A stretch of DNA of 64,000 bases from the NCBI GenBank assembly GCA_013396525.1, contig VWYX01000790.1:310001-374000 (forward strand), in the 5' to 3' direction. Numbering within the stretch: position 1 is the first letter of the stretch; every line of letters begins with the position of its first letter. A model generated the notes under the pieces. That model had not been told where the DNA came from. It saw only the letters and a program-made list of their open reading frames with translations, and searched no databases. The stretch comes from Chaetorhynchus papuensis (taxonomy: Eukaryota; Chordata; Aves; Passeriformes; Rhipiduridae). Below, piece by piece: positions 60,407 through 64,000 of this stretch. Position numbers and translations under genes: made by a program.

Positions 60407-62420
60407 AATTTAAAAAAAGATTTTCCTTATGACAGAACATAGTTCATGTTTCTTATCTTTAGCCCCAGAGTTCCATAGGAAACTTTGTTAATGCTCTAAT
60501 ATTTGAATTTGCCCTTGATAATATAATTTAGAAAGACATGCCTATGCTTGTGGAGGTTTGACACTCACAACTGTATGTTGTTCCCTCAAAGTTGTGATTC
60601 ATAAACACTTTGGGTTTAGATACAATTATTTAGACAGTGGTATGTAGCTTTCAGAATCTCCTCAGAGACAGCTGTCAATGAATTTTTACTAAAGATGAAT
60701 TTTTCCTAATAGACTCAGATTTTAGAAGATGCACACTTTTTGTTCAGACATCTGCTTTAAATTCTTCCTTCGGACTGTTGCAGAACATACGGGTTTAACT
60801 TGTGGTAGAGAATCAAATCTATCAGTGGAACAGTCATATACTTACTTTATTTCACACACAGAAAAAAATCCCCTGTTATTTCTGATGTGAATATTTTTTG
60901 TTTTATTTTTCTTCATCTGTATTTGCCTATGTGTAGAATGTAGAACACTAAATATAGTCGTTTAAAAGTCCAAATCTTGCAGTTTTATAATTACTTGCTA
61001 AAAATGTTCTTTCGGGTCATTTTCAGATTATGGCTCATTCAGTAGGACCATTTGTTGTTTGTATTCCATTATTAGGCTCCTCGATGCACAGTTTCTGCTT
61101 TGTGACTAAACCACTGTAACGTGGGAGAAGAGCAAACAGCAAATGTCAGGCAGTTTGTAATAATTTGTGTCAGGGAAAAATAACTGATTGAGTTAAATAC
61201 TTTCAGCTTTTTGTCTTTGTGAACATTTTCATGAGCACTGATCAATGGCTCAAGTGGTCACAAATAAAGTGACATTGATAATCACAGATAAATCTTTTTC
61301 GTTATTTTCAGTTGAACTGACTCCAGTAGTTACTGAGCCACAATTCTGTGCATCACTGTTCTTCCACTTCCCTTTCCACCATGACTCGCCAGGCCTTGGT
61401 TCTCAGTAATATCAGTGCTACAAAACATGAAATTTAGCTAATACATTTGTTAGATTACTGTTGGTAAGCAGTGGTGTCATTATCTGCAGCTGTACAAGGA
61501 GCACACATGTTTGTGAGCGTGACATACTCTCAGCAAAACCAAATTTGGCACAGAGACACTAAACACAACTGTTGTCCCTTTTCAACCATCTCTCCTATAA
61601 TATAAAGGATGGGTTGGTCTTACTTTTGTGAGTTTGTGTGAAAGCTAAAGTACTGCTGCACTGGGATTTCTTTTTTGTATTTTTATGGTTACCCTTTACT
61701 CAGGTTGCTTGGATATAAACATGCACTCTGGGCTTCCATGTGAAAAAAAGATACAGGGAAAAAAAAGACATATCTGACCACTTGTTGTATAACAGGTGGA
61801 TTATTTCAATACTGTATTACAGCAGCCCAACATAATCTGTGTATTTTATATTGGAGGTTGCAATTCTTTTTTCAAATTTCTGTGAAAAGGCATGGAATGC
61901 ATTTGTAGGGGAAAAAAAAGAAATATCATTTATCTGCTTATCTTTCTTGTGCCCTCAAACTTGTTGTGCCAGTACCCACTCACCAGAATATTCAGGTGTT
62001 TTCAAGTGCTTAGGCCATCAGTCATGCAAAAAAAAGTAAATATGTATTTTAACTTATGAGTAGGTAAGCTTATTTAGTGTCTAGTGCTCCTTGGGATTAA
62101 AGATTTTATGAAACTCAGTAAATAGAAAACAAATTAAAAATAGATAGAGAATCATGGAACACTACACATTTTATGTGCAACTCCTGAAACTGTTAAATGA
62201 GGATAAACTATATGACAGAATCATCCAAAGGTAGACAGAAGATTTGATGGAATTTTTATGTGCTGATTATCTGCTCTGAGTTAATGCTTATTAAAAGAGG
62301 ATTAATCTACATTCATATTTGAGGAACAGCTTATCAGTAAAAGGAATGAGACTTGGCTGGCAACATTAAAGTTTTCATTTGCAGTAGGAAAATGTGGCCT
62401 ACTAGAGATAGGCGTACAGA

Positions 62421-62450
62421 AAGCTTTCTAAAGCTTTCTAAAGCTTCCTT
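62421..62450 (+). repeat. 10-bp tandem repeat, two perfect copies and a partial third
   Basis: aagctttcta occurs at 62421-62430 and 62431-62440, followed by aagcttcctt. Each unit contains a HindIII-type AAGCTT palindrome. Confidence 0.9.
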
Positions 62451-63588
62451 GCCTCAGAATGTCAACTTGCTATACATTCATATTTTTCCAGTTCTAGCAG
62501 GCATGAAGATTAAGTTTAACCTTGTCAGATAATATGAGTAAATGGTTTTGGTACCTCCTTATATATTTAATAAAAAGCATGTGAAAAGCTGCTTAACATA
62601 TGCTGGTTTTCATACAAATATATACAATATAATTTCCTGAAATATTTATGCATTTAAAATGTACTTTGGATTATTTTTCTGCATTTTTGCAGTCCTTGAA
62701 GTATAAGCTGGTGGGGATTCCTTCAAAATCTCTCTATGCAGAGGTTATTTTTTCATGTTCTTTTGAAAACCAATCTCATCCCTGCAGGTCTTCAGCCTTT
62801 CTAAGAACATGTATCAGATGCAAAGACTGCTGAAAGAGCTTTTTTGCTTCCTTGGTGATAAAAAGCAAGGGAGATGGGTGGGTCAGTGATAGGGACATCC
62901 TTCCCTTCCTCCTCTTACATTGCCCCTTGAAATTGCTCCGATGCTTTTTGAAGTGGAGACAGGATGAATAAAGCCAGCTGTCTGTGTGTTTTATTTTTAC
63001 AGTGACATCTACAAGCCTGCACTGCATTAAGTATGCTCCTATTCAGGCGTTTAGACTTGTTTTGTAATTGCAGAAATCAAACTGCAGGCAAAAATGCTGA
63101 CAAAATGTATGGCAGGAATGATAAACATAGTGCTTGTGTTGGCAGCCTGACCATATCTTCTGTTGTTAGCTGTCTTGCCTTTCACAACATTGATGCTAAA
63201 AGAAAGGCACCTTCTCTCTCCAGCCTCAGGTAGCCCATTTATGGGTGGCATCAGGAAAATGGGGGGTTTTTGTGGCATCCCAGTGACATTGCCACACTTC
63301 AAGAGGAATTTTGGCAAGCTTAGTTGATATTCCGAAGCCTTTTACACCAAGAATTAAATAAATAAAATGCTTTCTTGTTTATTTTCTCATTGAGATTATA
63401 ATCATGCATACATTGGTGTACTGGGTGAAGGGTAAATGTATAAACCTGTTTTCCTTCCTAGCTCCATGCACATCACATAAACCAGGCACAGTCCTCCCTA
63501 GGAAAAAAAATTTCACTGCAAGCTGAACCTTTCTTCTAAAGATGATGCTTATATTGGGAGGGTGTAAGATTATTTAACACAGGAAATT

Positions 63589-63604
63589 AAAAAAAAAAAA
63601 AAAA
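63589..63604 (+). repeat. A16 homopolymer run
   Basis: Sixteen A followed by caaaacagg. Possibly a retroposon tail, but no element body is visible upstream. Confidence 0.85.
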
Positions 63605-64000
63605 CAAAACAGGAAACAGTTCTTACCATCAGGAGACACGGAAGAAAAAAGGAGCAAATTCTGTGATTCTTGTTTTTTTCTCAGCAATCTCCTGTGCCAC
63701 AGCAAACCTGCAGCAATTATAGCTCTAGCAAAGAGGTCTCTATGTCATGTCTTCTTGATACATTTCTCGCAGCATACCTGGGAGTTTTTCCATACCTGCC
63801 TATGCAGAAAATAAAATGTGTCAGGCAAACATTACTGAAATCCAGCTAGCTCGTCAGTATTAACTTTGTTTTATAGAGGTACACAGGGATATAAATATTT
63901 TGTAGACCACAAATATTGTTGGGGTTTTTTTTCTCCACATGACATGCACTTCTAAAATCTCACACACCTGCATGTGCTATGCGAGTGGCAACAAAATTAC

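Larger units (their letters stand above)
58908..64000 (+). other. ROBO2: ROBO2 intron after the microexon (5' part only)
   Basis: At least 5093 nt of intron continuing beyond the window. I looked for the next cytoplasmic exon (VTFQRGDGG...) and did not find it. Contents: an A8T8 palindrome at 60391-60406, a 10-bp tandem repeat at 62421-62450 and an A16 run at 63589-63604. Nothing else recognised. Confidence 0.85.

Noticed and set aside
58908..64000. Next cytoplasmic ROBO2 exon (VTFQRGDGG...)
   Set aside because: Searched in all plus-strand frames by eye and not seen; the intron appears to run past the window.
1..64000. A novel defence, mobile or biosynthetic gene system
   Set aside because: The window is an ordinary vertebrate gene body. 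There are no operons, no CRISPR-like arrays and no second intact coding gene; the unusual items are splicing-level or repeat-level only.

Overview
The window is a piece of a bird nuclear genome and carries the middle of one gene on the + strand, ROBO2 (roundabout guidance receptor 2, a Slit receptor). A bird is suggested by two CR1 LINE remnants of avian type (8401-9113 antisense, 26644-26842 sense), AT-rich introns and low repeat content. ROBO2 rather than ROBO1 is called because the exons spell ROBO2-type residues (PPQFVVRPRDQIVAQ, LTVAGSILAKAQLEV, NEVVITENNNSITEQ, WLYWRRKKRKGLSNYA) where ROBO1, as I recall it, differs.

Layout: 1-14220 is the 3' part of a long intron. Eleven constitutive-looking exons follow: 14221-14345 and 18583-18754 (Ig4); 24661-24857 and 28908-28989 (Ig5); 29666-29831 and 31458-31624 (fibronectin III-1); 35454-35575 and 42169-42400 (FN3-2); 48090-48214 and 50979-51150 (FN3-3); 56706-56888 (juxtamembrane stalk, transmembrane helix, start of the cytoplasmic tail). 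A 27-nt candidate microexon at 58881-58907 would add nine cytoplasmic residues. The rest, to 64000, is the next intron, still open at the window edge. Together the exons hold 1770 nt (589 complete codons plus split codons at both ends), about 43% of a normal receptor of about 1,380 residues. The signal peptide, Ig1-3 and nearly all of the cytoplasmic tail lie outside.

The exon-intron structure is very regular. Each Ig or FN3 domain is a two-exon module that begins and ends in phase 1, and the transmembrane exon and the microexon are each single phase 1-1 exons. All splice sites used are AG/GT and join into one open frame without stops.

Between exons I see introns with two CR1 fragments, microsatellites, short tandem repeats, a 20-bp palindrome beside a (GT)n(AT)n tract, and one unexplained ORF-dense block on the minus strand (about 53933-55427) that may be a decayed retrocopy. 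I see no tRNA or rRNA gene, no second intact gene and no CRISPR-like or prokaryotic system. The points most worth a second look are the cytoplasmic microexon, the failure to find the expected 9-nt Ig4/Ig5 microexon, the frame-neutral transmembrane exon, and the minus-strand block.
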